A stretch of 64,000 bases of DNA, from the NCBI RefSeq assembly GCF_012979235.1, contig NZ_JAATWC010000001.1:62001-126000 (forward strand), given 5' to 3'. The stretch's first letter is position 1. Every line of letters starts with the position of its first letter. Positions 60,986-64,000 of the stretch are shown here, in pieces. A program made the translations under genes and the position numbers. The notes under the pieces are model-generated. The model was given only the letters and a program-made list of their open reading frames with translations, did not search any database and was not told the origin of the DNA. This DNA is from Dissulfurirhabdus thermomarina. GTDB taxonomy: Bacteria; Desulfobacterota; Dissulfuribacteria; Dissulfuribacterales; Dissulfurirhabdaceae.

Positions 60986-62620
60986 TCACCCGGCGGGGGC
61001 GGCGTCAATCGGGCCGGGGGCGCCTGGCCCCTTGGGCGGGCAGGGGCGCGCGGGCATCCGGACCACGAAGGTGGTGCCCCGGCCGGGCTCGGACCGCGCC
61101 TCTACCTCGCCGCCGGCGTCGAGGACGAGGCGCTGGACCACGGAGAGACCGAGTCCGCTCCGCTCGGGGACGGTGGTGAAGAAGGGGTCGAAGATGTGGG
61201 GGAGGTCCTCCCGGCGGATCCCGGCGCCGTTGTCCGAGACGGTGAGGACGTGGCGGTCCGCTTCGTGCGCCACGGAGATGGAGATCCGGCCCCCCTCGGG
61301 GGGCAGCGCCTGGTAGGCGTTCAGGATGACGTTGAAGAGGATCTGGCGCAGTTCCCCCGGGTCCATGTGGAGGCAGGAGCCGTCCGGCACCGAGACGGTG
61401 AGCTCGGCCCGGGGCAGTTCCGGGCGGCGGGCCAGGAGTGCCAGGGTCCGTTCCACCTCTTCCCGGAGGGAGACCGGCTGCCCTTCCTTCCGTTCCGGCC
61501 TCGCGAAGAGGAGGAAGCTCTCCACCAGGCGGTCGAGGCGCTCGCACTCGCGGCCGACGATGTCGAGGAGGCGCCGGGCCTCGTCCGGGATGCCGCCCGA
61601 CTCGGACAGGAACTGGACCGAGCCCGACAGGGAGGCCAGGGGGTTTCGGATCTCGTGGGCCAGCCCCGCGGCCATCTCGCCCAGGGCGGCGAGGCGGTTC
61701 ATGTACTCGAGGTGTCGCTGGCGGTTCTTGAGCTCGGTGATGTCTTGGAAGATGAGCCCGTGGCCGAGGGGGCGGTCGGCCTCGTCGGAGAGGGGAAAGG
61801 CGGCCACCCCGAGGCAACGCTCGCCGGCGGGGGTGGCCTGTCGGATCTCGTACCGGTGCTGCCCCCCGGCGGCGACCTCGGGCGCGACCTCGGCGAGGAG
61901 GCGCGCCCCCTCGGGCCAGGCGGTCTCCAGCGGGTGCCCGTAGGCCTCGTAGAGCCCCGGCCCCAGGATGTCCACGGCGGCCTGGTTGAAGGAGGTCAGC
62001 CGCCCTGCGTCGTCCACCGTGACCACGCCGGAACGGAGGTTACGGGCCAGGTGCCGCTGGATCTGTTCCATGCGGCGCAGGTCCACCCTCGCCTCGGACA
62101 GCTCCTGCTGGGCGGAGCGCAGCCGCTGGGCGAGGGCGATCCCCAGGGCGGCGGTGAGGTTGAAGGCCGCCATGTTGAGAAAGAAGGTGAAGGCCCGCTC
62201 CGGGAGCCCGGGGCCGGGCCGGGGGGGCCAGTAGAGGAGGGCGAAGGTGATCGTCGAGAGCACCGCCGACGTGGTGCCCCCGGCCCGGCCGCCCAGGAGG
62301 CAGGCGGTGATGATGGCCACCGGGTAGAGGAAGGTGAGAGGGCTTTCCGCCCGCCCCGTCCAGAGGACCAGGAGGGTGACGAGGACCACGTCGGAGACCA
62401 CCTGGGTCCAGACCAGGGCCCGGATGTACCGGCGCCAGGCGGCCCAGGCGAAGAAGAGGGCGGAGGCCGCCAGGGCCGCGACCCCGAGCCCGTAGAGCCC
62501 GGCGACGAAGGTGCCGGTCCCGGGGGCCGCCGAGGGCCAGGAGAGGACGAAGGCGGCCAGGAGCCCCAGGAGGGCGAGGCGGCCGGCGGTGATCCAGGGC
62601 AAGAGGCGCGGGTCGGGCAT
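60986..62620 (-). CDS. pilS: PilS-type membrane sensor histidine kinase
   Basis: A 544-residue kinase, start MPDPRLLPWITAGRLALLGL. The N-terminal third holds six or so membrane helices (to about residue 165). A PAS domain follows (RSGVVTVDDAGRLTSFNQAA). The kinase core has an intact H-box AGLAHEIRNPLASLSGS, N-box LFNVILNAYQALP, G1 VSDNGAGIRREDL and G2 GLGLSVVQRLV. It lies 3 bp after the PilR-type regulator, so the two form a pair. The pilus operon with a sigma-54 promoter at 40.8 kb is a likely target. Confidence 0.9.
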   Translation of the reverse strand: MPDPRLLPWITAGRLALLGLLAAFVLSWPSAAPGTGTFVAGLYGLGVAALAASALFFAWAAWRRYIRALVWTQVVSDVVLVTLLVLWTGRAESPLTFLYPVAIITACLLGGRAGGTTSAVLSTITFALLYWPPRPGPGLPERAFTFFLNMAAFNLTAALGIALAQRLRSAQQELSEARVDLRRMEQIQRHLARNLRSGVVTVDDAGRLTSFNQAAVDILGPGLYEAYGHPLETAWPEGARLLAEVAPEVAAGGQHRYEIRQATPAGERCLGVAAFPLSDEADRPLGHGLIFQDITELKNRQRHLEYMNRLAALGEMAAGLAHEIRNPLASLSGSVQFLSESGGIPDEARRLLDIVGRECERLDRLVESFLLFARPERKEGQPVSLREEVERTLALLARRPELPRAELTVSVPDGSCLHMDPGELRQILFNVILNAYQALPPEGGRISISVAHEADRHVLTVSDNGAGIRREDLPHIFDPFFTTVPERSGLGLSVVQRLVLDAGGEVEARSEPGRGTTFVVRMPARPCPPKGPGAPGPIDAAPAG

Positions 62621-62623
62621 CGT

Positions 62624-64000
<1,377 letters not shown>

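Overview
This 64 kb window is a dense, very GC-rich bacterial chromosome segment, apart from a few AT-rich gaps. I read it as an anaerobic Desulfobacterota-type (former Deltaproteobacteria) organism. The reasons are the short GNAT-type N-acetylglutamate synthase, the DksA/RpoZ/DnaJ/MoaC operon, the GH57 plus GalT pair, the one-chain class I fumarase, two ThiC-family genes, small Cys-rich proteins of deltaproteobacterial type, and PilS/PilR with a sigma-54 promoter. The assignment is inference; no rRNA, tRNA or CRISPR array is visible.

Layout. 1-4.7 kb: alaS (3' end cut by the window), recA, a DUF3592 membrane protein, a PilZ protein. 4.9-13.5 kb: argS, a SPOR protein, argA-like, secA, argJ, a flavin reductase, a small Cys-rich protein, surE. 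13.5-14.3 kb: an AT-rich leader and a small HTH/AT-hook DNA-binding protein with a terminator. 14.4-19.3 kb: a coupled run gatB-mtnA-mreB-like-suhB-nudix. 19.3-20.3 kb: a decayed patch with VapC/PIN and membrane-protein remnants. 20.3-25.3 kb (minus): small membrane protein, diguanylate cyclase, CheY-like regulator, galT, GH57. 25.5-27.9 kb (minus): rpoZ-dnaJ-moaC-dksA. 28.2-33.6 kb: comM, a TraB-like gene and serS facing a HAD phosphatase and a MidA-type methyltransferase. 33.8-37.8 kb: dnaN-gyrB and a DUF6485 protein. 37.8-40.7 kb (minus): rimO, panD, panC. 41.0-51.0 kb: a ten-gene MSHA-like type IV pilus / type II secretion operon. 51.0-56.7 kb: two divergent ThiC-family genes, thiDN and fumarase. 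56.7-60.9 kb (minus): a conserved hypothetical, a degenerate histidine kinase and a stressosome set RsbR-RsbS-RsbT. 61.0-64.0 kb (minus): PilS and PilR, the latter cut by the window end.

How the parts fit. The pilus operon has a well-spaced sigma-54 -24/-12 promoter, and a PilR-type sigma-54 activator is encoded 22 kb away. Its motor ATPase carries an MshEN-type N-terminus, a fold known to bind cyclic di-GMP, and a diguanylate cyclase lies in the window. A perfect 16-bp parS site is embedded in the pilus AAA-ATPase gene, about 10 kb from dnaN-gyrB, which suggests an origin-proximal location.

The strongest unexplained structure is a family of about 130-200 bp dispersed, MITE-like repeats. There are four clear copies and one decayed copy, with terminal inverted repeats of type TGAYGGCGTYG, an internal GGCGTA...TACGCC palindrome and, at one copy, a 9-bp flanking direct repeat. 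The second is the stressosome locus, whose downstream histidine kinase has lost its phospho-acceptor His and carries a degenerate RsbT-like N-terminus.
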